Counted from the stretch's first letter, positions 28,925 to 38,204 are shown. The stretch is 64,000 nt of DNA from Haloplanus sp. GDY1 (GCF_023703775.1 NZ_CP098514.1:2577998-2641997); one strand, 5' to 3'. Numbers and translations: made by a program. Notes: generated by a model from the sequence alone, not told the origin.

Positions 28925-29808
28925 CCCCCCGCCGAGCCGCCGCCCCCGTCGCTCGCGTAACTTGTCATGCCGGGGTAGGCGGACGTCGAGCGGTACTCGG
29001 CCAGTTCCGGCGGGACGTCGAGACGCGACAGCGGCAGCGCACCGGACTCGACGAGACTCCCGAACGGGAGTTCGCGCAGCAGGTGGGCCTCCGGGTCGAA
29101 GCTGTACCGTTCGAGGGTGTCGAACGCGCCGTCCCGGGCGTTCCGGGCCGCGAGCGAGAGGAGTCGCCGGTCCCGCCACCGCTCGGTCAGCGGCAGGTGG
29201 TTGCGGATCGACCGCTCCAACCGGGCTCGGGGGATCCCCAGTCGCAGCGCGTCCCGGTAGTTGCTGTACAGTCGCCGGAGCCGATAGCGGACCGACTGCC
29301 ACTCGTAGTTGTCGTGTTCCTCGACGATCGACACCGGGAGGTAGTACACCGGAAACTGCTCGGCGATGCGGACCCAGAGATCCTTGTCCTCGTGTACCTG
29401 GAGGTCGCGCCACCCCCCGGCCGCGTCGACGACGCTTCGGTCCGCGATCATCCCACCGTGAAACAGCAGCAGTCCGGGTTCGCGTTCCGCACGGAGGTCG
29501 CGATAGCGCTCGGCCACCGTCGACAGACAGGGGCTGTAGGTCACGTCCAGGTCGATGTGGGCCGCGACGATCTCGTCGCTCCCGAGTTCGAACGCGCTCT
29601 GTCTCCCCTCGCCCCGCGACAGCCCGGATTCGAAGTCCATGACCACCGACTCGCTGACGTAGTACTTCTCGATCACGTCGAACGATCCGTCCGTGGAGTT
29701 CGAATCGACGATGACGAGCCGATCGCTCGGGCCGAGCTGGCCGAGCAGGCTGTCGAGCGATCGTCTGATCGTCTGCTCCTGATTCCGGTGGGTGATCAGG
29801 ACGTCCAT
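28912..29808 (-). CDS. Family 2 glycosyltransferase
   Basis: A 298-residue GT-A fold enzyme started at ATG 29808 (MDVLITHRNQEQT). It shows the GT2 pattern: ITHRN at the first strand, IVDSNSTDGS (about 36-45) and a DLDVTYSP motif (about 85) as the metal-binding DxD, then EDKDLWVRI in the acceptor part. It would transfer a sugar from a nucleotide- or dolichol-linked donor, for example in glycan or glycolipid assembly for surface proteins. It has no membrane helix and no glycan cluster around it, so the product is unknown. Confidence 0.83.
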   Translation of the reverse strand: MDVLITHRNQEQTIRRSLDSLLGQLGPSDRLVIVDSNSTDGSFDVIEKYYVSESVVMDFESGLSRGEGRQSAFELGSDEIVAAHIDLDVTYSPCLSTVAERYRDLRAEREPGLLLFHGGMIADRSVVDAAGGWRDLQVHEDKDLWVRIAEQFPVYYLPVSIVEEHDNYEWQSVRYRLRRLYSNYRDALRLGIPRARLERSIRNHLPLTERWRDRRLLSLAARNARDGAFDTLERYSFDPEAHLLRELPFGSLVESGALPLSRLDVPPELAEYRSTSAYPGMTSYASDGGGGSAGGHSR

Positions 29809-29973
29809 CCATCGGTCACATGGACGGGGACCGCCAAATGTGTCACGATGCCAATCGAAGCCGCCGTTCCCGCGGTGACCGACCGCCACTGCCCGGAGCC
29901 GTGGCCGCGCCCCCGACGCCGGCACACGGCTCCCGACCAGCATCCCTACGTGGCTCCCACTCGATCCTCGGGT

Positions 29974-30711
29974 ATGCTCACGACCGACCTCTCAGACCGG
30001 GTCGCACTGGTGACGGGGAGCGCGAAGGGGATCGGCCGCGAACTCGCCCTCTCGATGGCCGAGGCGGGGGCGGCCGTCGCGGTTCACTACCACTCCAGCG
30101 ACGAGGCGGCGCGGGCGACGGCCGCGGTGGCCCGCGAGGCCAGCGGCGCCGCGACGACCGTGCAGGGCGACGTGACCGACCCCGACGACGTGGACGCGAT
30201 GTTCGACGCCGTGGAGGCGGACCTCGGGACCGTCGACCTCCTCGTCAACAACGTCGGGGACTTCGCGCCCCGACACTGGGAGGAGATCGACTTCGAGACC
30301 TGGAACCGGGTGCTGGATACGAACTTCAACGGCACGTACCTCTGCTCGAAGCGGGCGCTGCCCGCGATGCGCGACGCCGGGTTCGGCCGCATCGTCAACG
30401 TCGGCTACGCGGGGACCGAACGCGCGCTGGTCTACCCCAAGAACTTCCCCTACCTCGTCGCGAAGACGGGGGTCGTCATGTTCACGCGGATGCTCGCCAA
30501 CGACACCACCGAGGACGGCATCACGGTCAACTGCATCTCGCCGTACGTCGTCGAGAACTCCGACGAGTTCCCCGACGAGGCGCCGCGGGGCCGGTGGGCC
30601 TCCTTTTCGGACCTGCGGCAGGTGCTCTTCTTCTTCCTCGATTCGGACAGCGGATACGTGAGCGGCGAGAACGTGGAGGTAGACGGCGGCTGGATCCCGG
30701 AGGCGCTGTAG
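29974..30711 (+). CDS. SDR-family oxidoreductase lacking the usual catalytic Ser
   Basis: A 245-residue short-chain dehydrogenase/reductase similar to 3-oxoacyl-ACP reductases. The cofactor motif VTGSAKGIGREL (TGxxxGxG) and the NNVG (NNAG) motif are present, as is the Tyr-Lys pair (Tyr160, Lys164 in PYLVAK). At the place of the catalytic Ser, where the family reads IVNISS, it has IVNVGY (Gly144-Tyr145), and two residues are inserted before the active Tyr. It may therefore use another residue or have changed activity. Divergent from the glycosyltransferase. Confidence 0.85.
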   Translation: MLTTDLSDRVALVTGSAKGIGRELALSMAEAGAAVAVHYHSSDEAARATAAVAREASGAATTVQGDVTDPDDVDAMFDAVEADLGTVDLLVNNVGDFAPRHWEEIDFETWNRVLDTNFNGTYLCSKRALPAMRDAGFGRIVNVGYAGTERALVYPKNFPYLVAKTGVVMFTRMLANDTTEDGITVNCISPYVVENSDEFPDEAPRGRWASFSDLRQVLFFFLDSDSGYVSGENVEVDGGWIPEAL

Positions 30712-30732
30712 TCGATCGAGGACCGGGCGTCC

Positions 30733-31125
30733 TCAGGCGTTGGGCACGTCGTCGGGGTCGTCCTCGACGGAGCGTTTCATCGAGTCGCGACGGGACTTGG
30801 CGTCGCGCCCCGTCACTTCGAGCAGAAAGTCGTTCTTGGCGCTGACCGCGTCCTCGGCGGCGTCGGCGTGGCCCTCCTCGATCACCTGCGCGGCCGGTTT
30901 CTCCTCGAAGTGGACCGCGAGTTTGTCCTTCTTGCCGCTGTATGTCGCCGCCCCGGCGACGATGCGCTCGAACACGGGGTTGTCGGGGTCGCCGACGACG
31001 TAGAGGTCGTTCCCCTCGTACTCCTCGGTCCCCGTCACCGACCCGAAGTACTCCTCGATGGTCCCCTTGAGATCCGGTGCGTTCTCATCGAGGGTTTCCC
31101 CGCGACGCATCTTGTACTCCTTCAT
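30733..31125 (-). CDS. DUF5611-type small protein
   Basis: A 130-residue protein from ATG 31125, beginning MKEYKMRRGE. It is an acidic alpha/beta protein with a strand-rich first half (GNDLYVVGDPDNPVFERIVAGAATYSG landmarks) and a helical Lys/Asp-rich tail. It matches the haloarchaeal family I know as DUF5611, of unknown function. It converges on the SDR gene with 21 bases between stops. Confidence 0.72.
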   Translation of the reverse strand: MKEYKMRRGETLDENAPDLKGTIEEYFGSVTGTEEYEGNDLYVVGDPDNPVFERIVAGAATYSGKKDKLAVHFEEKPAAQVIEEGHADAAEDAVSAKNDFLLEVTGRDAKSRRDSMKRSVEDDPDDVPNA

Positions 31126-31228
31126 GGCCCCTCGTTCGAAAGGCGTCGGTTTACCAGTTTCGTCCTCCCGCGCTCGGCTCGTGCGGGGGTCCGCGCCGGA
31201 CCGCGACGCCGACGCCCCCCCGCGGCGG

Positions 31229-32143
31229 TTACGACCCCTCGCGCTCCGCGATGTACCCCTTGTGACAGTCGGGACAGATGTCACCGGCACGCATCGACGA
31301 CCCGCTCGCGGACCGGGCGTGCCCGCAGTTCGGGCAGAAGAACTCCGTCTCCCCCTCCGTTCGGTCGTCGACGACGGGTTCGACCTCCTCGGCGGCGACG
31401 AACTGCTTGCCGGTCGCCGTCCCGTCGGCCGCGGCCGTCGACCCGTTCGTGGCGTCGCCGCCGGCGGCCTCCTCGGGGGTCAGCCCCCCGCCGAAGGAGA
31501 CGTCGGCCGTCTCCCCGTCGCTCGGCGCCGCGTCGAACCCCTCGTCGTCGCCCTCGGGGTCGGGCCACTCCTCGCCGCCGCTGACGACGGTCGTCCCGTC
31601 GTCGGCGGCGTCCGGAACGCTCTCCGGCCCCTCGCCCTCGCCGTCGGCGTCGCCGGCGTCGTCGTCGCCCTCGGCGTCCGGCCACTCGCCGCGTCCCCGG
31701 TCGGCGTCCGACCCGTCGTCGTCGTCGTCGAGGATGATGGCGTCGTCCACGTCCTCGTCGGGGGTCGGGGTGTCCACGTCCACGTCCTCGTCGCCGTCGT
31801 CGACGGCGTCCGGTTCGGCCTCGGCGGCCGACTCGACGTCGACCCCGCCCTCGGCGCCGGCGTCGGGCGTCGGGTCGGGGGCGGCGGCCGCCTCCGCGTC
31901 GGCGTCGCCCCCGAGGTCCGGCGTCACGCTCCCGTCGTCGCCCAGCCCAGTCGTCACCGACTCGTCGGCCGGGTTCCGCACGGGCCGCACCTCCTTGTTC
32001 TCGCTGACGATCCGCCGCTCGCCACAGCGGTCACAGGTCTCGACGGTGCGGTACGTCACGACCACCTCGTCGCCGCGCTCCTCCCGCTCCCGCTCCACCT
32101 CGCGGTTCGCGTATTCGTGTCCCAGTAGGCACCTGAGTCCCAT
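31229..32143 (-). CDS. Acidic-linker protein with zinc ribbons at both ends
   Basis: A 304-residue protein. The first 50 residues carry MGLRCLLGHEY and CDRCGERR, the last 45 carry CPNCGHARSAS...CPDCHKGYI; both look like zinc-binding knuckles. In between, about 200 residues are almost wholly Asp, Glu, Gly, Ala, Ser and Thr, predicted disordered, with the recurring motif EWPD(A/P)EGDD. This layout suggests a flexible tether that joins two binding modules, perhaps on nucleic acid or a partner protein. I believe the family is DUF7093; function is unknown. Confidence 0.72.
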   Translation of the reverse strand: MGLRCLLGHEYANREVEREREERGDEVVVTYRTVETCDRCGERRIVSENKEVRPVRNPADESVTTGLGDDGSVTPDLGGDADAEAAAAPDPTPDAGAEGGVDVESAAEAEPDAVDDGDEDVDVDTPTPDEDVDDAIILDDDDDGSDADRGRGEWPDAEGDDDAGDADGEGEGPESVPDAADDGTTVVSGGEEWPDPEGDDEGFDAAPSDGETADVSFGGGLTPEEAAGGDATNGSTAAADGTATGKQFVAAEEVEPVVDDRTEGETEFFCPNCGHARSASGSSMRAGDICPDCHKGYIAEREGS

Positions 32144-32259
32144 TGCGTGGGGGTAGCGGTGGCACCACCAAAAGCCTCCGTCAGACGCCCGTCCGACGGT
32201 CTCGACGCCGTTCGGCGGGGGCGGTACTGGTAAACCGTCCGCGTTCGTACGTCCCGCGC

Positions 32260-32559
32260 ATGAAGGCCAAACGGGAGTTCCGGGACCGCGAGGACGTGGA
32301 GGTGGCCATCCTCGACGCGCTGGTCGACCGCGGGGGTGAGGGCATGACCGTCTTCGAACTCCGTGCGGCCGTCGAGGAGGACATCGACACGCTCGAAGCC
32401 GCCCTGGCGGAACTGAACGAGGACTCGCTCATCTCCGTCGAGTCGAGCGACGGCCGGACCGTGGTGCTCCCGGACGACCGGGTCGTCCCCGACCCGGGCG
32501 AGGCCCCCGAAGAGGAGGGGAGCCTGCTGGACGCCGTCCGGGACCGCCTCGGTCTCTGA
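32260..32559 (+). CDS. DUF6432-type winged-helix-like protein
   Basis: A 99-residue protein beginning MKAKREFRDRED. The core DVEVAILDALVDRGGEGMTVFELRAAV followed by two helices and a short hairpin (SLISVESSDGRTVVL) has the pattern of a winged helix-turn-helix, so DNA binding is possible. I know the family as DUF6432. It lies 39 bases before the YgfZ-type gene in the same direction, likely in one transcript. Confidence 0.72.
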   Translation: MKAKREFRDREDVEVAILDALVDRGGEGMTVFELRAAVEEDIDTLEAALAELNEDSLISVESSDGRTVVLPDDRVVPDPGEAPEEEGSLLDAVRDRLGL

Positions 32560-32598
32560 CCGCGGCGCTTTTTCCTCCGCCCCGCCTACGACTCCCCG

Positions 32599-33690
32599 AT
32601 GACACGGGGTCTCCACGCCGACTACGGCGCCGAGTTCGAGACGCGGGGCGGGCGCGACGTCGTCGCCCACTACGGCCGGCCCGACCGGACCCACCTCGCG
32701 GTCCGCAACGGCGTCGGCGTCATCGAGATGGGCTACGGCGTCGTCGTCGTCGAGGGCCCCGACGCCGTCGACTACGTCGACAACGCCGTCTCCAATCGCG
32801 TCCCCGACGCCGACGGCGAGGGCTGTTACGCCCTCCTACTGGACCCGCAGGGCGGCATCGAGACCGACTGCTACGTCTACAACGCCGGGGAACGCCTGCT
32901 CTGTTTCACCCCGCCGGAGCGGGCCGACCCCCTCGCCGACGAGTGGAGCGACAAGGTGTTCATCCAGGACGTGTCGATCCGCGACGCCAGTTCGGCGTTC
33001 GCCGTCTTCGGCGTCCACGGCCCCTCAGCCACCGAGACGCTGGCGACGCTCCTGGCCGGCGCGAGCGTCCCCGAAACCGAGGCCCCCCTCACGTTCGTCC
33101 GCGGATCCATCGCCGACGCCGGCGTCACCGTCGTCTCCGCGGACGACCCGACGGGCGAAACCGGGTACGAGGTGGTCTGTACCGCCGACGCCGCCGAGGA
33201 CGTCCTCGACTCCCTGCTCACCCGCGGGTCGCCCACCACCCCCGTCGGCTATCACACCTGGGACACCCTGACGCTGGAGGCCGGGACGCCGCTCTTCGAG
33301 ACGGAACTCGTCGGCCGAATTCCGAACGTCGCCGGCGTGCGCAACGCGCTCGACTTCGAGAAGGGCTGTTACGTCGGCCAGGAGGTGGTCTCCCGCGTCG
33401 AGAACCAGGGGCGGCCGAGCGAGCGACTCGTCGGCCTGACGCTCGATGCCGTCCCCGAGTCGGGGGCGGCGGTGTTCGACGGCGACGCCGCCGTCGGCGA
33501 GGTCACCCGTGCCGCCGAGACGCCGTCGTGCGACCGGCCGGTCGCGCTCGCGTACGTCGAGTACGGGGTCGCCGACGACGCGCCGGACCTCGCGGTCCGG
33601 GTCGACGGCACCGACGTCGCGGCGACCGTCACCGACCTCCCCTTCGTCGAGGGGAGCGGCCGCTCGGCGCGACTCCCCCGCTACGACTGA
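32599..33690 (+). CDS. ygfZ: GcvT/YgfZ-family folate-binding protein
   Basis: A 363-residue protein of the aminomethyltransferase fold. The motif KGCYVGQEVVSRVENQGRP (about residues 254-272) is the YgfZ signature with its Cys, and the GcvT barrel landmarks (VVVVEGPDAVDYVDNAVSN, FGVHGPSA) precede it. YgfZ proteins bind tetrahydrofolate and help assemble or repair iron-sulfur clusters; glycine cleavage partners are absent here, so this is more likely YgfZ than GcvT. It overlaps the convergent flavoprotein gene by ten bases. Confidence 0.85.
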   Translation: MTRGLHADYGAEFETRGGRDVVAHYGRPDRTHLAVRNGVGVIEMGYGVVVVEGPDAVDYVDNAVSNRVPDADGEGCYALLLDPQGGIETDCYVYNAGERLLCFTPPERADPLADEWSDKVFIQDVSIRDASSAFAVFGVHGPSATETLATLLAGASVPETEAPLTFVRGSIADAGVTVVSADDPTGETGYEVVCTADAAEDVLDSLLTRGSPTTPVGYHTWDTLTLEAGTPLFETELVGRIPNVAGVRNALDFEKGCYVGQEVVSRVENQGRPSERLVGLTLDAVPESGAAVFDGDAAVGEVTRAAETPSCDRPVALAYVEYGVADDAPDLAVRVDGTDVAATVTDLPFVEGSGRSARLPRYD

Positions 33691-34799
33691 CCGCGCTCCC
33701 GGTCGCCCCCGGGCAGCAGGTTCGTCGCGAGCGCCCGCAGGTGACTCGCCGAGAAGAAGGAGGTGGGGCGGTCCATGTGGACGCCGATCTCGCCGTCGAG
33801 CGCCCGCAGGCCGAGCCGCTGGACCGGGGTCGGCAGCGAGTACGCCCGCCGGATCAGGCCGCCGAGGCGGATCTCCCGCCGCAGTTCCGAGCGCCACGCC
33901 GCCTCGTAGTCCGCGAGCGTCGAGGGGTCGGTCGGCTCCACCGTCTCGGCCGCGCAGTCGGCGGCCGTCATGCCGTAGAGGATGCCGCCGCCGGTGAAGG
34001 GCTTGGTCTGGGCGGCGGCGTCGCCGACGAGGAGGACGCGCTCGCCCGTGACCCGATCCGGCGGGCCGATGGGGATGCCACCCGAACAGCGGCGGGCCGT
34101 CTCGACGCCGTAGGCGTCGGTCAGCGCCTCGAACCGCTCGGTCACGTCGGCGCCCGGCGGTGCCGCGAGGCCGTACTCGACGCCCGCCTCGCCGCGGGGG
34201 ATGCGCCACGCGAAAAAGCGCGGCACCGTCAGGTGGACGTCGACGTAGTCGCCGTGATCCGGCGTCGGATCGAAGGCGAGGACGCCGTGGAGCGTCTCGC
34301 CCGGCTCCGGCAGCCCGGCCTCGCGGCGCACCCGCGAGACGGGGCCGTCACACCCCGCGACCAGTCGCGTCTCGAAGCTGACCGTCTCGCCGTCGGTTCG
34401 GGCGGTCACCGTCGCGCGGTCCTCGCCCACCTCCACCCCGGTCACCGTGTGTCCCTCGCGCACGTCCGCCCCGGCCTCCCGCGCGGCGTCCGCGAGCGTC
34501 CGATCCAGCGCCACGCGGTCGATGACGTTCGACACTTCCTCGGACTTGTAGAAGGGGTAGGACCGCGAGTCCGGCCCGCCGAGGCGGAAGTTCGCGCCGT
34601 AGACCCGGTTCTGGAGGAGGTCCGCCCTCGCGCCGTCGGGGACGTACTCCCAGACGTCGGTGCTGACGTGGCCCGAACAGGCCAGCGGCGTGCCGACCGT
34701 GCCCTTCTCCAGGGCCAGCACGTCGTACCCGGCTGCCGCCGTCCGGCGGGCGAGCCGTGCCCCGGCGGGGCCGACGCCGACCACGACGAAATCGTACAT
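33681..34799 (-). CDS. Geranylgeranyl-reductase-family FAD-dependent oxidoreductase
   Basis: A 372-residue flavoprotein. The N-terminal dinucleotide motif is VVVGVGPAGARLARR and the second FAD motif is GERVLLVGDAAAQTKPFTGGGI (landmarks about residues 258-279), where the PFTGGG loop is typical of geranylgeranyl reductases and related digeranylgeranylglycerophospholipid reductases. The conserved Cys in LACSGHVS (about 47) is also present. It may saturate isoprenoid chains of archaeal lipids or menaquinone. ATG 34799 fits the start of the FAD strand; an upstream ATG is possible. Confidence 0.85.
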   Translation of the reverse strand: MYDFVVVGVGPAGARLARRTAAAGYDVLALEKGTVGTPLACSGHVSTDVWEYVPDGARADLLQNRVYGANFRLGGPDSRSYPFYKSEEVSNVIDRVALDRTLADAAREAGADVREGHTVTGVEVGEDRATVTARTDGETVSFETRLVAGCDGPVSRVRREAGLPEPGETLHGVLAFDPTPDHGDYVDVHLTVPRFFAWRIPRGEAGVEYGLAAPPGADVTERFEALTDAYGVETARRCSGGIPIGPPDRVTGERVLLVGDAAAQTKPFTGGGILYGMTAADCAAETVEPTDPSTLADYEAAWRSELRREIRLGGLIRRAYSLPTPVQRLGLRALDGEIGVHMDRPTSFFSASHLRALATNLLPGGDRERGQS

Positions 34800-34899
34800 G
34801 TGGCCCGTTCCGGCGCGGCGGGACAAATACTCGGCGGTCGTCGGCCTCCCGAGTGCCGGGAGGCCAAGAAATTAACCGCTGGACGCCGAGGCGTGTCCC

Positions 34900-35910
34900 A
34901 TGTCGCGCAGACGGGACCCGGTCGAGGAGCGCGCCGGCGACGACGTCGACCTCTACGACATCGCCACCTGGGAACGGCGGGGACTCCTCGACGGGGTCGC
35001 GTCGGGCATCTATCGCGTCCTCGTGGCGTCGACCCGCATCTTCGTCGTCGGCGTCGCGCTGCTCATCCTGGTCGGTATCGGTGGCCTGAGCGCGCTGACC
35101 GACCCACAGATCGGCGTGTTGACGGCCCTGTCGGCGCTCCCGGCGCTCGGGCTGGCCGTCTACGTCCGCCGCTCGGACGCGACGGACGGCGAACCGCTCT
35201 CCCTGCTGGTCGCCACGTTCCTCCTCGGCGTCCTGACCGCCAACTTCGCGGCGGTGCTCAACACCTACACGCAGGGCGTCTTCGCCGGCCTCGGCTTCCT
35301 CGGCAACGCGCTCTTTTTCTTCGTCGTCGTCGGCCCCGTCGAGGAGACGGTGAAGCTCCTCGCGGTGCGGCTCTACGCCTACGGCGACGACCGGTTCCAG
35401 GCCGTCGTCGACGGCGCCGTCTACGGCGCCGTCGCCGGCCTCGGCTTCGCCACCATCGAGAACGCCCTCTACATCACCCAGAACCTCGACGGGGCGACGA
35501 TGGCGAGCGGCCTCGGACTCATCGGCGCCGGCAACAACATCACCGCCATCCGCGCCCTCGCCGGGCCGGGTCACGTCATCTACTCCGCCTTCGCCGGCTA
35601 CTACCTCGGCCTCGCGAAGTTCAACCGCGAGAACCGCGGGCCGATCATCGTCAAGGGGCTGCTCGTCGCCGCGCTCATCCACGCCACCTACAACACCACG
35701 GTCGGCATCGGCTCGGGGCTGGTCGGCCTCGCCACGGGGCTCGGACAGCTCCCCTCGTTTTTCGTCTGGGTCCTGATCTACGACGGCGTCTTCGGGCTCA
35801 TCCTCTTCCGGAAGATCCGGCGGTACAGCCACACCTACCGCCAGGTCCACGAGGACGAAACCGCCGAGGAGTCGGCCTTCGACGTCGAGCCGACGGAGTT
35901 CGAGTCGTAG
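34900..35910 (+). CDS. PrsW-type intramembrane metalloprotease
   Basis: A 336-residue protein with about eight hydrophobic segments after a charged N-terminus. The family motifs are present: VEETVKLLAV (EExxK, about residue 146), GFATIENALYI (about 185), GHVIYSAFAGYYLGLAKF (about 225) and HATYNT (about 265), whose Glu and His residues likely coordinate the metal. Bacterial PrsW cleaves an anti-sigma factor in the membrane; the archaeal substrate is unknown. It stands alone, divergent from the flavoprotein. Confidence 0.85.
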   Translation: MSRRRDPVEERAGDDVDLYDIATWERRGLLDGVASGIYRVLVASTRIFVVGVALLILVGIGGLSALTDPQIGVLTALSALPALGLAVYVRRSDATDGEPLSLLVATFLLGVLTANFAAVLNTYTQGVFAGLGFLGNALFFFVVVGPVEETVKLLAVRLYAYGDDRFQAVVDGAVYGAVAGLGFATIENALYITQNLDGATMASGLGLIGAGNNITAIRALAGPGHVIYSAFAGYYLGLAKFNRENRGPIIVKGLLVAALIHATYNTTVGIGSGLVGLATGLGQLPSFFVWVLIYDGVFGLILFRKIRRYSHTYRQVHEDETAEESAFDVEPTEFES

Positions 35911-35946
35911 CGCGGGCACTCGTCCGGACCGTCGTCTCTCCCCGTC

Positions 35947-36786
35947 TCAGCCATCGAGGCCGCCGATGACGTAGCCGTACTTCAGCAACGAGACGAACAC
36001 CGTCCCGCCGAGGACGTTCCCGACGGTCGTGACGGCCAGAAACCGAAGGTAGTCGGCGGCCGTGATGGCCGGCGAGACGAGCAGGCCGGCAAGGACCTCG
36101 ACGTTGCCGGCGATGGAGTGGGGTAGGTGGCCGAACCCGATGACGGCGGTGACGGCGACGACCAGGATGATCCGGGCGCTCGACCCCTTGACGGACGTGA
36201 CCATCCACGAGAGCAGCGCCATCAGCCACCCCGCGAGCACCGCCGCGGCGAGCGTCGTGAGGACGGAGTGGGAGACCAGCGGCCCGGCCAGTCGAACGAA
36301 CGCCGTGGGGTCGATGATCCCGTAGGCCGGTCCGAAGCGGACCATCCCGGCCGCGAAGACGGCGCCGCCGACGAGGTTCGTCGCGTAGACCACGCCCCAC
36401 AGCCGTAGCAGGTCGAACACCGTCGCCTCCCCGTTCAACACGGGCAACACCGCGAGCGTCGTGTGTTCGGTGAACAGCTCCGTCCCGCTGAGGACGACGA
36501 ACACGAAGCCGATGGCGTAGCTAACGCCGGTCGCGATACGCAGGGTCGGCTCGGTCCAGACCCCCGCGCCGGCGGTTATCAGGGCGGTCATGAACAGCGG
36601 CCCGAAGCCGATGTCGAGGCCCGCGGAGAGCCCCGACAGCGCCAGCCCCCGCGTCGGCCGCGACAGCTCCTCCTTGCCCAGCTCCAGCTGTGCGCGGAGC
36701 GTCTCCTCCTGCGAGATGGGCGTGTGGTCGGGGGCTCGGCCCCCTTCGGTCGACCCCTCCTCGGGCTCGTCGGACTGTGCGCTCAC
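35947..36786 (-). CDS. Formate/nitrite (FNT) family transporter
   Basis: About 279 residues from a GTG at 36786 (an ATG at 36873 would add 29 residues of low complexity). Six hydrophobic helices and the FNT repeats are visible: the first half has GLSAGLDIGFGPLF and the second has VGNVLGGTVFV (the conserved G-N-x-x-G motif); the SGTELFTEHTTLAVLP region holds the typical TExFT-like loop. FNT proteins are pentameric channels for small anions such as formate, nitrite or lactate. Substrate cannot be chosen from sequence. Confidence 0.87.
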   Translation of the reverse strand: MSAQSDEPEEGSTEGGRAPDHTPISQEETLRAQLELGKEELSRPTRGLALSGLSAGLDIGFGPLFMTALITAGAGVWTEPTLRIATGVSYAIGFVFVVLSGTELFTEHTTLAVLPVLNGEATVFDLLRLWGVVYATNLVGGAVFAAGMVRFGPAYGIIDPTAFVRLAGPLVSHSVLTTLAAAVLAGWLMALLSWMVTSVKGSSARIILVVAVTAVIGFGHLPHSIAGNVEVLAGLLVSPAITAADYLRFLAVTTVGNVLGGTVFVSLLKYGYVIGGLDG

Positions 36787-36897
36787 GAGTGGACTCCGTC
36801 GTGGCCGCCCGTCGGTTCCCGCGGCGGGTAAGGCCGGTGTTTCCGTTCCGTGTGGCCGTTCCGGGACGGTCACCGGCCCGCCCCCCGGCGCGTGCGC

Positions 36898-37482
36898 TCA
36901 CTCGACCAGGCGCTCGACGTACTTCGCCACCACGTCGACCTCGACGTGGACCGGATCGCCGGGGTCCTTCGCCGAGAGCGTCGTCAGGTCGTACGTCGTC
37001 GGGATGACGGCGACCGAGATCAGGTCCTCGGCCCGGTCGGCGACGGTCAGGCTGATCCCGTCGAGCGCGACCGATCCCTTCTCGACGACGTACCGTCCCA
37101 GGTCCGGCGGCAGGTCGAAGGTGAACGCCCAGTCGTCGCCGACGCGGTCGATCCCCGCGACGGTCGCCACGCCGTCGACGTGGCCCTGGACGATGTGGCC
37201 GTCGAACCGGCCGTCGGCGGGCATCGCCCGCTCCAGGTTGACGGCGTCGCCGACGCCCACCTCGCCGAGGTACGTCTTCGCGACCGTCTCGCTCGCGAGG
37301 AAGGCCTCGAACCACCCGTCGCCGTACCGCTCGACCGTGAGGCAGACGCCGGAGACGCTGATGGACTGCCCCTCCGCGAGGGCGTCGTCGCCGAACCCGT
37401 GGCCGACGCGGAGGCGGCGTCCCCCGTCGGCGTCGTCGACGTCGATCACGTCGCCCGTCCCCTCGACGATGCCGGTGAACAT
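36898..37482 (-). CDS. ribE: Riboflavin synthase, bacterial-type (lumazine-binding)
   Basis: A 194-residue enzyme that makes riboflavin from two lumazine molecules. It is built of two homologous beta-barrels: MFTGIVEGTG...SVSGVCLTV (residues 1-50) and HIVQGHVDG...GSVALDGISLTV (about 96-146). The signature FTGIVE and the two SxxGxxLTV motifs are clear. Many archaea use a different riboflavin synthase; haloarchaea carry this bacterial type, perhaps by old transfer. It lies upstream of the FNT gene on the same strand, with about 110 bases between. Confidence 0.94.
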   Translation of the reverse strand: MFTGIVEGTGDVIDVDDADGGRRLRVGHGFGDDALAEGQSISVSGVCLTVERYGDGWFEAFLASETVAKTYLGEVGVGDAVNLERAMPADGRFDGHIVQGHVDGVATVAGIDRVGDDWAFTFDLPPDLGRYVVEKGSVALDGISLTVADRAEDLISVAVIPTTYDLTTLSAKDPGDPVHVEVDVVAKYVERLVE

Positions 37483-37562
37483 ACCGGCCCTTCGCGGTCG
37501 CCGGTGTAAGCCGTTGCGATCCGCGGGGTACGCTTATCCCTCCGCCGCTCGCCACGTCCCAC

Positions 37563-38204
37563 ATGAGCCTCAGCGGCCGGCTCCGGGCCAGTTTCGTCAC
37601 CGGACTCCTCCTGGTGGCGCCCCTCGCGGTGACGGTGTTCGTCCTCCAGTTCGTCTTCGTCCGCACGACCGGGCTGTTGGATCCGCTGGTGCGGGCGACG
37701 CGGCTGACGAACTACACCGGCAACGTTCAGGTGGTCGCCCAGTTGCTCGCGGCCCTCTCCATCGCCGCGGCGATCACCCTCCTCGGCTACCTCGCCTCGC
37801 GCCGCCTCGGCGAGCGCCTGTTCGGCGGGTTCGAGCGGGCGGTCCGCCTCGTCCCCCTCGTTCGGACCGTCTACTTCGGCGTCCGGCAGGTGAGCGAGTC
37901 GCTGGCACAGCGGTCGGCGGGCTACGACGCCGTCGTCCTCGTCGAGTTCCCCCGAGAGGGGGTCTACGCCGTCGGCTTCGTCACCAACGAGGCCCCACGG
38001 GCCGCGCGCCGCGCGACGAACGAGGACCTCCACACCGTCTTCCTCCCCAACAGCCCCAACCCGACCGCGGGGACGCTCGCACTCGTCCCCGCCGCCGACG
38101 TTCACGAGGTTGATATGTCCGTCCGCCGGGGGCTCAGGCTGCTCGTGACGACGGGGCTGAGCGTCGACGACGTGGACGAACTCCCGGCCGAGGTGGTCGA
38201 CTGA
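37563..38204 (+). CDS. DUF502 family membrane protein
   Basis: A 213-residue protein with two membrane helices near the N-terminus (about 10-32 and 57-80), then the DUF502 core: RLVPLVRTVYFGVRQVSESL and VVLVEFPREGVYAVGFVTNE, ending in the LPNSPNPTAGTLALVP segment (landmarks only). Such proteins are conserved in bacteria and archaea and in plants (LCV-like/COV), with no proven activity. It is divergent from ribE and followed by a small gene in the same direction. Confidence 0.85.
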   Translation: MSLSGRLRASFVTGLLLVAPLAVTVFVLQFVFVRTTGLLDPLVRATRLTNYTGNVQVVAQLLAALSIAAAITLLGYLASRRLGERLFGGFERAVRLVPLVRTVYFGVRQVSESLAQRSAGYDAVVLVEFPREGVYAVGFVTNEAPRAARRATNEDLHTVFLPNSPNPTAGTLALVPAADVHEVDMSVRRGLRLLVTTGLSVDDVDELPAEVVD

